Notes under the pieces: model-generated
What the model saw: only the letters and a program-made list of their open reading frames with translations
Told to the model about the DNA's origin: nothing
Database searches by the model: none
Source of the DNA: Actinoplanes palleronii
Lineage (GTDB): Bacteria > Actinomycetota > Actinomycetes > Mycobacteriales > Micromonosporaceae
NCBI RefSeq assembly: GCF_016862315.1
Contig: NZ_BOMS01000094.1
Span: forward strand, 1-64,000
Direction of reading: 5' to 3'
Length of the DNA stretch: 64,000 bases
Made by a program: the position numbers and the translations under genes
Part shown: positions 51,035-59,325 of the stretch, piece by piece
How the letters are laid out: each line of letters begins with the position of its first letter
Numbering within the stretch: position 1 is the first letter of the stretch

Positions 51035-51079
51035 CTAAAAACACAAAACGCCTGGCGGGCCGAGATGCCCATCAGGCGT
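51035..51079 (-). terminator. Hairpin terminator between methyltransferase and cspA
   Basis: On the minus strand ACGCCTGATGGGC pairs with GCCCGCCAGGCGT (51079-51048, one mismatch region) and is followed by TTTTGTGTTTTT. This is the best rho-independent-type terminator in the window. It ends the methyltransferase transcript and insulates cspA. Confidence 0.8.
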
Positions 51080-51137
51080 GGGAAAACGTCTTAGGAAATC
51101 AATGCTGCAACGCCGCCAACGGTAGCACGGACCCGGG

Positions 51138-51812
51138 TCAGCGCACCGACCCGAGGACCGAAACCTCGGTGATCCCGGAGTCCTCCGCGGCGCCCAGCAT
51201 GGAGATCCGATAGCTGGTCAGCACGGCCAGCCAGCGGTCCGGGACGTGACCCCGGCCCGGGTCGCCGACCAGCACCCGCGCACCCCGGCCGGTCGCCCGG
51301 CGCAGGAAGCCGTGCATCCGGTTGGCCATGTCGGTGTCGTAGAAGGCGTCACCCACCAGGATGACCTCGGCGTCACCGCCGTCACCGTCGAGCAGGTCAC
51401 CCTCGACCATCCGCAGGTTCACCCGGTTCACGTCGGCGTTCATCGCGGCGGCCGCCAGCGCGTACGGGTCGATGTCGTTCGCGGCCACCGTCATCGCGCC
51501 GGACTGGGCCGCCGCGATCGCCACCACCCCGCCACCGCAGGCCACGTCGAGCACCCGCCGGCCGGCCACCTCGTACGGATGGTCGAGCACGTAGCGGGCG
51601 AGCGCCTGACCACCCGCCCAGGCATTCGTCCAGAACGGGTGGAAACCCGGCCCGACCTGCGACTCGAGGCGCGCGTGCATGACGATCGCGTCGTCCGCCA
51701 GGTGCAGCAGCAGCTCCGGCAGGAACGGTGGCCGGACGAGCCGTAAACCGTCGTAACCGTCGGCGCGGGAGGCGAGGAACGGCTCGAGCATGGTTCCCGT
51801 GGTTCTGGACAT
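51138..51812 (-). CDS. Class I methyltransferase (ETFB-lysine/PrmA-like)
   Basis: 224 residues. Motif I R-V-L-D-V-A-C-G-G-G-V-V-A-I-A-A-A, then V-A-A-N-D-I-D-P-Y-A (motif II) and L-V-G-D-A-F-Y-D (motif IV). The P-F-W-T-N-A-W-A-G-G-Q-A-L-A-R-Y pre-motif is typical of METTL20/ETF-beta lysine methyltransferases. Protein methyltransferase on lysine is the likely role. ATG start at 51812; ATG 51791 is an alternative. Same strand as the CFA-like gene, 110 nt apart. Confidence 0.84.
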   Translation of the reverse strand: MSRTTGTMLEPFLASRADGYDGLRLVRPPFLPELLLHLADDAIVMHARLESQVGPGFHPFWTNAWAGGQALARYVLDHPYEVAGRRVLDVACGGGVVAIAAAQSGAMTVAANDIDPYALAAAAMNADVNRVNLRMVEGDLLDGDGGDAEVILVGDAFYDTDMANRMHGFLRRATGRGARVLVGDPGRGHVPDRWLAVLTSYRISMLGAAEDSGITEVSVLGSVR

Positions 51813-51922
51813 GGCGTGCTCCGATCAGGCAGTGCCGACGGTTGACGCCTGTGCGCAAAGTGGGACAGGCCCGCTCGACAGTACGCGAACAGACCTCTCC
51901 CACCAGCAGCGAGTACGCTCGG

Positions 51923-53083
51923 TCACTCCGCTGGGTCGAGTTGCAACGTCCATCGGTAGGCCTGAACGAGGCGGGTGTCGAAACCGGACGCCGACCCCCA
52001 CAGGAAGATCCGGAAGCGCCGATACAGCTCCTCGCCCCACCGCGCGGTGATTTCCTCCCGGCGGGCGTCGAGGCGCTGCGCCCAGGCCCGGCAGGTGAGG
52101 TAGTAGTTGTGCCGGTCGTCCTCCACGTTGAGCAGTTCGAACGGCGAGCGCGCCACCTGCCGCAGGTAGGAGTGCAGCAGCAACGGCGCCGACCGGCCCG
52201 GGTAGACGTACTGCTTGAAGAACGTCGAGGCGGTGTGCTTGCGCCGCATCGCGAGCGCGTCCAGATAGACCCGGCCGCCGGGTTTCAGCAGCCTGGCGTA
52301 GGTCTGCAGGGTCGCCCGGTAGTCCGGCAGGTGCTCGGTGACACCCATGTTCACGATCGCGTCGAACTTGCGCTCCGACGCGTACCGGAGAATGTGTTCG
52401 CGGACCACGGTGACCGGCAGCGCCTCGCGGTCGAAGAGGTCCTTGAGGAACCGCTCCGACTCGGCGGCCAGGGTGACCGTGGTGACCTCGATGCCCCGCC
52501 GCGCGGCGTGCTCGGCGAACGCGCCCCAGCCGCCGCCCACCTCGAGCACCCGGTCCCCCGGCTTCACCCGGATGTCGTCCAGGGCGATGTCGAGTTTCCG
52601 GGTGATCGCGTCCTCGAGGGGCTCGTCGTCACCGGCGAACACCCCCTGGGTGTAACAGCGGTGCCGGGTGTCCAGAAAGGTGAGGAAGAACTCGGAGTCC
52701 TCGTCGTAGTGCCGGGCGATCGCCCGCCGGTCGTGATCGGCGTGCCCGTGCACCAGCGACGGCGCCCAGCGGCCGAGGAACGCGACCGGATGCAGGTCGG
52801 AGAAGAACCTGCGCATGCTCAGCACGGCCGCGATGTCACCCTCGACGTCGAGGTGGCCGCGCAGGTAGGCCACTGCGATCTGCAGCTGGTCGAGGGAGAG
52901 CATGGCGTCCTGGCCCGCGTCGTCCCGGGCCACCAGGCAGAACCGGGCCGGGGTGGACTCGCTGACGCCGAAGGAGAAGGTGGCGCCGTCGCGGGTCTGG
53001 ATCTCGAAGGGAATCGGGGTGCGGTCACGGAAATAGTCGTCGTAACGCCGGCGGAAGACGTCGGCAACGGTTCGCCGCCTCAT
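51923..53083 (-). CDS. Cyclopropane-fatty-acid synthase-like methyltransferase
   Basis: 386 residues. The C-terminal two thirds match CFA/mycolic-acid cyclopropane synthases: Y-D-E-D-S-E-F-F-L-T-F-L-D, Y-T-Q-G-V-F, L-E-V-G-G-G-W-G-A-F-A-E-H-A-A and N-M-G-V-T-E-H-L-P-D-Y. The N-terminal 110 residues form the lipid-binding domain of full-length CFA synthases. It would add a methylene bridge to unsaturated membrane lipids. ATG with GATCAT 6 nt upstream; possibly leaderless. Confidence 0.88.
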   Translation of the reverse strand: MRRRTVADVFRRRYDDYFRDRTPIPFEIQTRDGATFSFGVSESTPARFCLVARDDAGQDAMLSLDQLQIAVAYLRGHLDVEGDIAAVLSMRRFFSDLHPVAFLGRWAPSLVHGHADHDRRAIARHYDEDSEFFLTFLDTRHRCYTQGVFAGDDEPLEDAITRKLDIALDDIRVKPGDRVLEVGGGWGAFAEHAARRGIEVTTVTLAAESERFLKDLFDREALPVTVVREHILRYASERKFDAIVNMGVTEHLPDYRATLQTYARLLKPGGRVYLDALAMRRKHTASTFFKQYVYPGRSAPLLLHSYLRQVARSPFELLNVEDDRHNYYLTCRAWAQRLDARREEITARWGEELYRRFRIFLWGSASGFDTRLVQAYRWTLQLDPAE

Positions 53084-53142
53084 GCCGTGATGATCCCACC
53101 AAAGTCCGCGACCGCGCACCCATCACATCGACATCTACCGAC

Positions 53143-54387
53143 TCAGGATCCGACCGCCGCCGTCCGGGTCGCGGCCTGCTCGCGCAGACCCCAGGGCGAT
53201 CCGTACGCGGTGAGCAGGTCCAGGAAGGACCGCGCCGGGAACGCCTCCGGGCCGAGCACCCCAGCACCGGTCCAGGCGCCGGTGGCCACCAGCTCCAGCG
53301 CGACGACCGGGTTGATCGCGGTCTGCCAGACCACCGCCTGACAGCCGTACTCGGCCATCGACCACTCGTTGTCGACCACGTGGTAGAGGTACACCTCGCG
53401 GGGCTCGCCGTCCTTGGTGCCGCGCACCCAGGTGCCGGCGCAGGTCTTGCCGCGCATCCGGGCACCCAGCGTCGCCGGGTCGGGCAGGCTGGCCGCGACC
53501 ACGTCACGCGGCGACACGGTCACCGGTCCGTCCGGCCCGGGGACGATCACCCCTTCCGTACGATCGAGCCCGATCTGATGCAGGGTCCGCAGCGTACGGA
53601 TGAAGTCCTCGCCCAGCCCGTACTTGAACGTCACCCGGCGCGCGCCCACCCATCTCGGGATGAGCAGCACCTCCTCGTGTTCCACGTTCACGCACTGGAC
53701 CGGCCCGATGCCCTCCGGGAAGTCGAACACCTCGGGCTCGCTGAACGGCGCCGTGGTGAACCAGCCGCGGGCGGCCTCCCACACCACCGGCGGGTTCAGG
53801 CACTCCTCGATGGTCGTCCAGATGTTGAACGACGGCGCGAAGTCGTAGCCGTCGACGGTCAGGTTCGACCCGTCCCGGATGCCGATCTCCTCGATCTCGT
53901 CGAACAGCTCGTCGGCGGCGTGCCGGGCGAACACGTCGGACAGCCCCGGCTCGACACCCATCCCGACCAGCGCCAGCGCGCCCTTGGCGGCCCACGCGTC
54001 GCTCTGCGCGAACTGGGCGTCGCCGAGCTTCACGCCGGTCTGCTCGTACGGACGGTCGGGGTGCGGCTTGGACAGCGACATCGCCATGTCCAGATAGGTG
54101 GCGCCGGCCTCACCCGCCGCGGTGAACAGCGGCATCACGAAGCGCGGATCGGTCGCGTTCAGCAGCACGTCACAGCCGGTCCGCCCGAGCAGCGCGACGA
54201 CCGCCGCCGGGTCGGAGGCGTCCACCCGCTCGGCCCGGAACCGCGGGTCACCGACCGAGTCCACCGCCGCCTGGGCACGGCCCAGGTCGTAGTCCGCCAC
54301 CACCATCTCGTCGAAGAACGGCCGCCGCGCCGCGATCCGTGTGATCGCCGTGCCGACGCCGCCCGCACCCACCAACAGGACACGCAT
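53143..54387 (-). CDS. Saccharopine dehydrogenase-family protein (carboxynorspermidine-type)
   Basis: 414 residues. Rossmann motif V-L-L-V-G-A-G-G-V-G-T-A-I at the N-terminus, then N-A-T-D-P-R-F-V, D-M-A-M-S and G-M-G-V-E-P-G-L-S-D-V-F-A-R. The length and motifs fit carboxynorspermidine synthase/homospermidine-like saccharopine reductases, NADPH-dependent enzymes joining an amino acid or diamine to an aldehyde. SD AGGAGCAGG before ATG. Divergent from a TetR gene with two GC-rich dyads between. Confidence 0.84.
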   Translation of the reverse strand: MRVLLVGAGGVGTAITRIAARRPFFDEMVVADYDLGRAQAAVDSVGDPRFRAERVDASDPAAVVALLGRTGCDVLLNATDPRFVMPLFTAAGEAGATYLDMAMSLSKPHPDRPYEQTGVKLGDAQFAQSDAWAAKGALALVGMGVEPGLSDVFARHAADELFDEIEEIGIRDGSNLTVDGYDFAPSFNIWTTIEECLNPPVVWEAARGWFTTAPFSEPEVFDFPEGIGPVQCVNVEHEEVLLIPRWVGARRVTFKYGLGEDFIRTLRTLHQIGLDRTEGVIVPGPDGPVTVSPRDVVAASLPDPATLGARMRGKTCAGTWVRGTKDGEPREVYLYHVVDNEWSMAEYGCQAVVWQTAINPVVALELVATGAWTGAGVLGPEAFPARSFLDLLTAYGSPWGLREQAATRTAAVGS

Positions 54388-54424
54388 GTCCTGCTCCTCT
54401 CGCATAACCCTTCACTTCAACTGA

Positions 54425-54459
54425 CGGGGGCCCCGCCACTGATCAAACGGGGTGCCCCG
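54425..54459. promoter_or_regulatory. Paired CGGGG-CCCCG operator dyads
   Basis: CGGGGGCCCCG (54425-54435) and CGGGGTGCCCCG (54448-54459) lie midway between the divergent dehydrogenase and tetR genes. Both are inverted repeats with the same arms. Likely TetR sites. Confidence 0.62.
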
Positions 54460-54503
54460 ACGTAAGGTCAACTGTGTTGGCATAAGAGTTCAGGGAGGTT
54501 CCG

Positions 54504-55202
54504 ATGCCGAAGGCCGTGGTCAGCGAGGAGAAACGCCGCCGCAGACGCCCCACCCGCGGCGGCCGGGTGCTGTCCGAACGTCTCATCGTCGACACCGCGC
54601 TGCGGCTGCTGCGCGAGCACGGCAGCAGCGGCCTGAGCGCCCGCCGGCTCGGCCTCGCGCTCGACTGCGACCCGAGCACGCTGTACCGCTACTTCCGCGG
54701 CATGGACGAGCTCACCCTGGCGATCGGCGACACCCTGATCGGCCAGGCCCTGTCCGGCTGGTCACCGACCGGCGACTGGCGCGACGACCTTCGCGCCCTC
54801 GGCCGGCGGATCCACCAGGCGTACGTCGCGCACCCGCAGGCCGCGGTCCTGACCACCAGCCGGGTCACCGGCCGCGCCAACGAACTGGCCGCCGACGAGG
54901 CGGTCCTCGGGGTGCTGCGCGCGGCGGGCCTGCCGGTCGCGGCGGCGGTCCGGGTCTACCACGCGTTCATCGACCAGACGCTGGCCTTCGCGGCCCTGGA
55001 CGCCGCGTCGCTGGCGCTGCCGAACGCGGCCCTGCGGGCGGAGGACGAGGTGTGGTCGACGTATGCCCGCCTGCCCGCCACCACTCACCCCCACCTGGCG
55101 GAGGCCGCCCCGCTGCTGGCCACCGAGATGGTCCTGAGCGCGTATCCGTCCGCCCTGGAGCTGCTGCTCGACGCCGTAGCCACCCGCCTGGCCGCGGCAT
55201 AG
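54504..55202 (+). CDS. TetR-family regulator
   Basis: 232 residues. A basic N-terminal tail (R-R-R-R-R-P-T-R), helix-turn-helix (R-L-I-V-D-T-A-L-R-L-L-R-E-H-G...D-P-S-T-L-Y-R-Y-F-R) and a TetR_C-type ligand domain. SD GGGAGG before ATG. Probably controls the divergent dehydrogenase through the dyads at 54425-54459. Confidence 0.88.
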   Translation: MPKAVVSEEKRRRRRPTRGGRVLSERLIVDTALRLLREHGSSGLSARRLGLALDCDPSTLYRYFRGMDELTLAIGDTLIGQALSGWSPTGDWRDDLRALGRRIHQAYVAHPQAAVLTTSRVTGRANELAADEAVLGVLRAAGLPVAAAVRVYHAFIDQTLAFAALDAASLALPNAALRAEDEVWSTYARLPATTHPHLAEAAPLLATEMVLSAYPSALELLLDAVATRLAAA

Positions 55203-55208
55203 GCCCTG

Positions 55209-55277
55209 CGCCGCCCAGCTTCAGACCGCCGGGGCCCGGCGCCGCCCAACTCCAGACCACCAGGCCCGTCGCCGCCC
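55209..55277 (+). repeat. 31-bp tandem repeat, about 2.3 units
   Basis: GCCGCCCA-(G/A)-CT-(T/C)-CAGACC recurs at 55210 and 55241, with a partial third GCCGCCC at 55271. Begins only a few bases after the tetR stop. Confidence 0.65.
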
Positions 55278-55408
55278 GCTGGGCGCGGGGTTGGCTGCCA
55301 GGCCGGGCGGCCGGTGGGTCACCATTCGCTGCGCCGCCTACTGCCCGCAGCGGGGCGCGGCCGTCCCAAGAGGTGAGTGCCCCGTCCCGGAGTGCGGTCC
55401 GGTCCAGG

Positions 55409-55530
55409 CCCGGCTGGCCATGACAGCCCTTATCCACCCTCCATAACGGCCCCCAGCCCCAGCCGAGGAACCCCGGCCGGCCGTGACAGCCCTTATCCAC
55501 CCTCCATAACGGCCCCCAGCACCAGCCGAG
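55409..55530. repeat. Hairpin-family variant H6, two tandem copies
   Basis: Copies a (55409-55468) and b (55471-55530) share an identical 37-nt core starting TGACAGCCCTTATCC, at 55421 and 55484, so the unit is 63 nt. Outer arms CCCGGCTGG...CCAGCCGAG match the main family, but the inner stem is the TTAT-ccaccctcc-ATAA type instead of AGGGGTG/CACCCCT. Confidence 0.8.
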
Positions 55531-55954
55531 ACCGCCCAATGCCGCTCGGCTTAAGTTGACCTTGATGGGCCGGTGGCGGCCGGAACCGCTCGGCTCGCGA
55601 GGGCATCCCGGTCCGGGCGGTGGCACGGGTGACCGGCTGCCGGCGAGTACACGGCCGTGCGCTCGCGGCCGGGGTGTGACCGACCCTGGCCGGGGTGCAA
55701 CGATTCCGGCCGGGTGAACACGGTGTCTGCCGGGGTGGTTGCCGGGCACGATGATCGCCGGCTACCTGGTCCCCGGTCGCCCTGCCTGCGGCGCAGGGGT
55801 GCACGATGCCCGATCGGCTGCGCCTGCCACTGCGGGGCGGGGCAGGGCGGTGAAAGTCCGCAAAGCCAGATCGCGTGCGGCTACCGCCCACCTGGGGGCG
55901 GTAGCCTCACGCACAACCCGACCGCGGGCCGCCACCGCCCCGAACCCGACCCAC

Positions 55955-56109
55955 CGCGGACCCCGGCCGCCCCTTCAACGCCAAGCGCGGACTCCGGCCG
56001 CCCCACCGACGCCGAACGCGGACCCCGGCCGCCCCACCGGCGCCGAACGCGGACTCCGGCCGCCCCGCCGGCGCTGAGCGCGGACTTCCGCCGTCCCACC
56101 GGTGCCGAT
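55955..56109 (+). repeat. 31-bp minisatellite, five units
   Basis: Units start at 55955, 55986, 56017, 56048 and 56079, each opening CGCGGAC-(C/T)-CCGGCCGCCCC with the last unit most diverged. The 31-bp period shifts reading frame with every unit, so it is not part of a repeat protein. Confidence 0.85.
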
Positions 56110-56251
56110 CGCCCACGCTGACCGTTACAGCAACACCGAGCGACGGCCCACGACGACACGCCTCCCACCTGCACCCGAACACATCGGGAACCACCCCGAG
56201 ACCGCAGGGCCCCACCGCGATCAAAATGGGCTGAGCGGCATTGGAGCGACA

Positions 56252-56309
56252 CCGGCTGGCTGTGACGGCCCTTATCCGTCATTGATGGCGGCCCTCAGGA
56301 CCAGCTGGG
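56252..56309. repeat. Hairpin-family variant H7
   Basis: CCGGCTGG...CCAGCTGGG arms with an inner GGCCCTTATC/GATGGCGGCC stem of the H6 type. It ends two bases before the stop codon of the Ino1-like gene. Confidence 0.75.
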
Positions 56310-56310
56310 G

Positions 56311-57252
56311 CTAGATCGCGGTGCCGGGTGGGGACTTCAGCATCGGGGTGGCCTCGGGGAGGTGGCCGCCTCGGCCCGTGCGCAGGGCCAGGGCGGCCAG
56401 GCGGACCAGGTCGATGTTGACGCCGGCGGCGCCGCTCGGGTCGTGGACCTTCAGGTGTACGTCGAGGCTCACCGCGGTGCCGGCCCAGCCCTGCGCCTCG
56501 ACGTTCAGGTGGACGATCTTCTGTGAGCCGAGGTGCGGCAGGTACCCGAGCGGGGCGATCGCCACCTGCTCCGAGCCGAGCGCGTTCAGCTTCGACCGGT
56601 GCTTGGTGTTCGGGTGCTCGACCAGGTTGCGGAAGTCCTCGGTGCCGCCGAGATTGACCTGGTACGAGCTGGTCAGCGTGATCCCCCGCGACGCCAGCAG
56701 TTCCAGCAGCGCGCGGTGCAGCACCGACGTGCCGAACTGGCTGGCCAGATCGTCACCGATCAGCGGCAGCCCGGCGTCGGTGAACCGTCGCAGCAGCGCG
56801 GCGTCCCGGGCGACCGGGTCCGACGTGGTGTTGACGAACGCCGCGCCCGCGAGCAGCGCCGCCTCGGCATAGGCGCGGGCGACCTCCGGGCGGCCGCTCG
56901 GCGCCGAGTAGAGCACCACCTCGGCACCCTTCAGCACCCCCGCCACCCGATCAATCTCGGTCACGTCGGTCAGTCCACGCTGCACCGTCACCCCGCTGGG
57001 CGGCAGCGGCGAACCGACCCGCGGGAAGTTGTTCGGCGCCGCGAAGATCGCCTCGTGCAGGTCCGCGCCGACCTTGCCCGCGGAGAGCGCGAACGCCGAC
57101 ACCACGTCGACGTCACCGACACCGAGCCCGTCGATCTCCGGCCGGTGCAGGCCCACCAGGCTGCCGGTCTCCCGATAGAACGCGATCCCCTGCACCAGCG
57201 CCGACGTGTTGTTCCCGACGCCCACCACCACGACCCGCACCTTATCGATCAT
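56311..57252 (-). CDS. Short inositol-3-phosphate synthase (Ino1) paralogue
   Basis: 313 residues, against about 360 for actinobacterial Ino1. NAD-binding V-V-V-G-V-G-N-N-T-S-A-L-V-Q-G, D-V-V-S-A-F, G-V-T-V-Q-R-G, N-T-T-S-D-P, G-D-D-L-A-S-Q-F-G-T-S-V-L-H and S-Y-Q-V-N-L-G-G-T-E-D-F-R-N-L match the family. The central catalytic region appears intact; the shortening is spread over loops near the N-terminus. May make inositol phosphate or a related cyclitol phosphate. ATG with TAATCT 7 nt upstream. Confidence 0.84.
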   Translation of the reverse strand: MIDKVRVVVVGVGNNTSALVQGIAFYRETGSLVGLHRPEIDGLGVGDVDVVSAFALSAGKVGADLHEAIFAAPNNFPRVGSPLPPSGVTVQRGLTDVTEIDRVAGVLKGAEVVLYSAPSGRPEVARAYAEAALLAGAAFVNTTSDPVARDAALLRRFTDAGLPLIGDDLASQFGTSVLHRALLELLASRGITLTSSYQVNLGGTEDFRNLVEHPNTKHRSKLNALGSEQVAIAPLGYLPHLGSQKIVHLNVEAQGWAGTAVSLDVHLKVHDPSGAAGVNIDLVRLAALALRTGRGGHLPEATPMLKSPPGTAI

Positions 57253-57358
57253 GGTGAGCAGATTAGGCGGCTAAAGCAGCTGCGGAGGGCTACCACGCGG
57301 TAACCGTGCGGCGTAGCGTGGCGGCCAGGCTCATCAATGGCATCGAAGGGGATGACCG

Positions 57359-59257
57359 ATGACCACGACCGATCCGCAAGCAGCCGGCGTCTCGGAGAAG
57401 CAGGCCCGGCAGGTCGCCGAGGCCGCCCGGGAGGCCGAGTGGCGCAAGCCCAGCTTCGGCAAGGAGCTGTTCCTGGGCAAGTTCCGGCTCGACCTGATCG
57501 ACCCCTGGCCCTCGGCGCCGGACAGCCCGGACGCCGACGACTTCCTGGCCAAGCTGCAGATCTACGCGCGCGACGGGCTCGACGGTGACCGGATCGAGCG
57601 GGACGCCCGGATCCCCGACGAGGTCTTCCACGAGCTGGCCCGGCTCGGCGCGTTCGGCATGAAGATCGACAAGGAGTACGGCGGGCTCGGCCTGTCGAAC
57701 CTGCACTACTGCAAGGCGCTGACCCTGCTCGGCTCGGTCAACGCCGCGACGGCCGCGCTGCTCTCCGCGCACCAGTCGATCGGGGTTCCGCAGCCGCTGA
57801 AACTGTTCGGCTCCGCCGTACAGAAAAAGGCTTTTCTGCCGCGGCTCGCCGCCGGCGAGGTGTCGGCCTTCCTGCTCACCGAGCCGGACGTCGGGTCGGA
57901 CCCGGCGCGGCTGGGCACGGTCGCCGAGCCGGTCGACGGCGGGTTCCGGCTCAACGGGGTGAAGTTGTGGGCCACCAACGGCACCCTGGCCACGCTGCTC
58001 GTGGTGATGGCGCGGGTCCCGGAGAAGGGGATCACCGCGTTCGTCGTCGAGGGCGACTCGGAAGGGATCACGGTCGAGCGGCGCAACGCGTTCCTCGGGC
58101 TGCGCGGGCTGGAGAACAGCGTGACCCGCTTCCACGACGTGTTCGTGCCCGAGGGGAACGTGATCGGCGGGCTCGGCAAGGGCCTGCGGATCGCGCTGAC
58201 CACGCTGAACACCGGCCGGTTGTCACTGCCGGCGATGTGTGTCGGCGCCGGCAAGCGCTCACTCGCCATCGCCCGCGAGTGGTCCGCGGAACGGGTGCAG
58301 TGGGGCCGCCAGGTCGGCACGCACGAGGCGGTGGCCAAGAAGATCGCGTTCATCGCCGCGACCACCTACGCGATGGAGTCGATGCTCGACCTGTGCTGCC
58401 TGATCGCCGACGACGCGCGCAACGACATCCGGATCGAGGCGGCGCTGGTCAAGCTGTTCGCCAGTGAGATGGCCTGGCAGATCGCCGACGAGCTGATCCA
58501 GATCCGGGGCGGGCGCGGCTACGAGACCGCGGAGTCCTTGCGGGCGCGCGGCGAGCGCGCGACCGAGTCCGAGCAGATCCTGCGGGACCTGCGGATCAAC
58601 CGGATCTTCGAGGGCTCGACCGAGATCATGCACCTGTTGATCGCCCGGGAGGCGGTCGACGCGCACCTCGCGGTGGCCGGCGACATCATCGACCCGGACG
58701 CCGCGCTCGCCCGCAAGGCCCGCGCCGGGGTGCGAGCCGGCAAGTTCTACGCACGGTGGCTGCCGACGCTCGCGGTCGGCCGCGGGCAGAACCCCGTCGA
58801 GTACGGCGAGTACGGCCCGCTCGCGTCCCACCTGCGGTACGTCGAACGCGCGTCGCGCCGGCTGGCCCGCTCCACGTTCTACGCGATGTCGCGCTGGCAG
58901 GGCAAACTCGAACGCAAACAGGGCTTCCTGGGCCGGATCGTGGACATCGGCGCGGAGCTGTTCGCGATGTCCGCGGCGTGCGTGCGCGCCAACGCCTCCT
59001 CGAACGCACCCGAACGGGAACTGGCCGACCTGTTCTGCCGGCAGTCCCGGCTCCGCGCCGACGCGCTGTTTGCCGCGCTGTGGGACAACACCGACCGCCT
59101 CGACACCAAGGCTGCACAGCGAGTGATGGCCGGGCGGTACGCGTTCCTGGAGGAGGGTGTGGTGCATCCGACTTCCGACGCAGCTTGGGTGGCCCCTTGG
59201 CAGCCCGGACCGGCCACCGTCGCCGACGTACGACGGCGGATTACTCCCGATCAGTAA
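57359..59257 (+). CDS. Acyl-CoA dehydrogenase with C-terminal extension
   Basis: 632 residues. The core (about 30-430) has L-T-E-P-D-V-G-S-D (FAD/substrate loop), W-A-T-N-G, R-V-Q-W-G-R-Q-V-G and I-R-G-G-R-G-Y-E-T near the catalytic base region, then R-I-F-E-G-S-T-E-I. The extra 200 C-terminal residues are helical, as in very-long-chain dehydrogenases and mycobacterial FadE with an extension. First step of fatty-acid beta-oxidation, probably on long or branched chains. SD AAGGGG before ATG. Confidence 0.92.
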   Translation: MTTTDPQAAGVSEKQARQVAEAAREAEWRKPSFGKELFLGKFRLDLIDPWPSAPDSPDADDFLAKLQIYARDGLDGDRIERDARIPDEVFHELARLGAFGMKIDKEYGGLGLSNLHYCKALTLLGSVNAATAALLSAHQSIGVPQPLKLFGSAVQKKAFLPRLAAGEVSAFLLTEPDVGSDPARLGTVAEPVDGGFRLNGVKLWATNGTLATLLVVMARVPEKGITAFVVEGDSEGITVERRNAFLGLRGLENSVTRFHDVFVPEGNVIGGLGKGLRIALTTLNTGRLSLPAMCVGAGKRSLAIAREWSAERVQWGRQVGTHEAVAKKIAFIAATTYAMESMLDLCCLIADDARNDIRIEAALVKLFASEMAWQIADELIQIRGGRGYETAESLRARGERATESEQILRDLRINRIFEGSTEIMHLLIAREAVDAHLAVAGDIIDPDAALARKARAGVRAGKFYARWLPTLAVGRGQNPVEYGEYGPLASHLRYVERASRRLARSTFYAMSRWQGKLERKQGFLGRIVDIGAELFAMSAACVRANASSNAPERELADLFCRQSRLRADALFAALWDNTDRLDTKAAQRVMAGRYAFLEEGVVHPTSDAAWVAPWQPGPATVADVRRRITPDQ

Positions 59258-59325
59258 CGCTCCGTGTCAATCCCGAAACCTTCGTCGGGTACGGTTCCGC
59301 AGAGGACTACGACGGTCAGGATGGG

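Larger units (their letters stand above)
55203..56310. other. 1.1-kb repeat-rich non-coding region
   Basis: No reading frame has convincing coding features on either strand. The stretch holds a 31-bp tandem repeat (55209-55277), two hairpin-family copies in tandem (55409-55530), a five-fold 31-bp minisatellite (55955-56109) and hairpin H7 (56252-56309). The 55531-55954 part shows only scattered GC-rich low-complexity sequence. It separates the convergent tetR and Ino1-like genes. Confidence 0.75.

Noticed and set aside
55377..55559. 60-codon frame in the repeat region
   Set aside because: It is a reading of the two tandem H6 hairpins (repeated H/R-D-S-P-Y-P-P-S-I-T-A-P) with no other support.
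55955..56109. Possible CRISPR array
   Set aside because: The units are contiguous 31-mers without spacers, and no cas gene is present.
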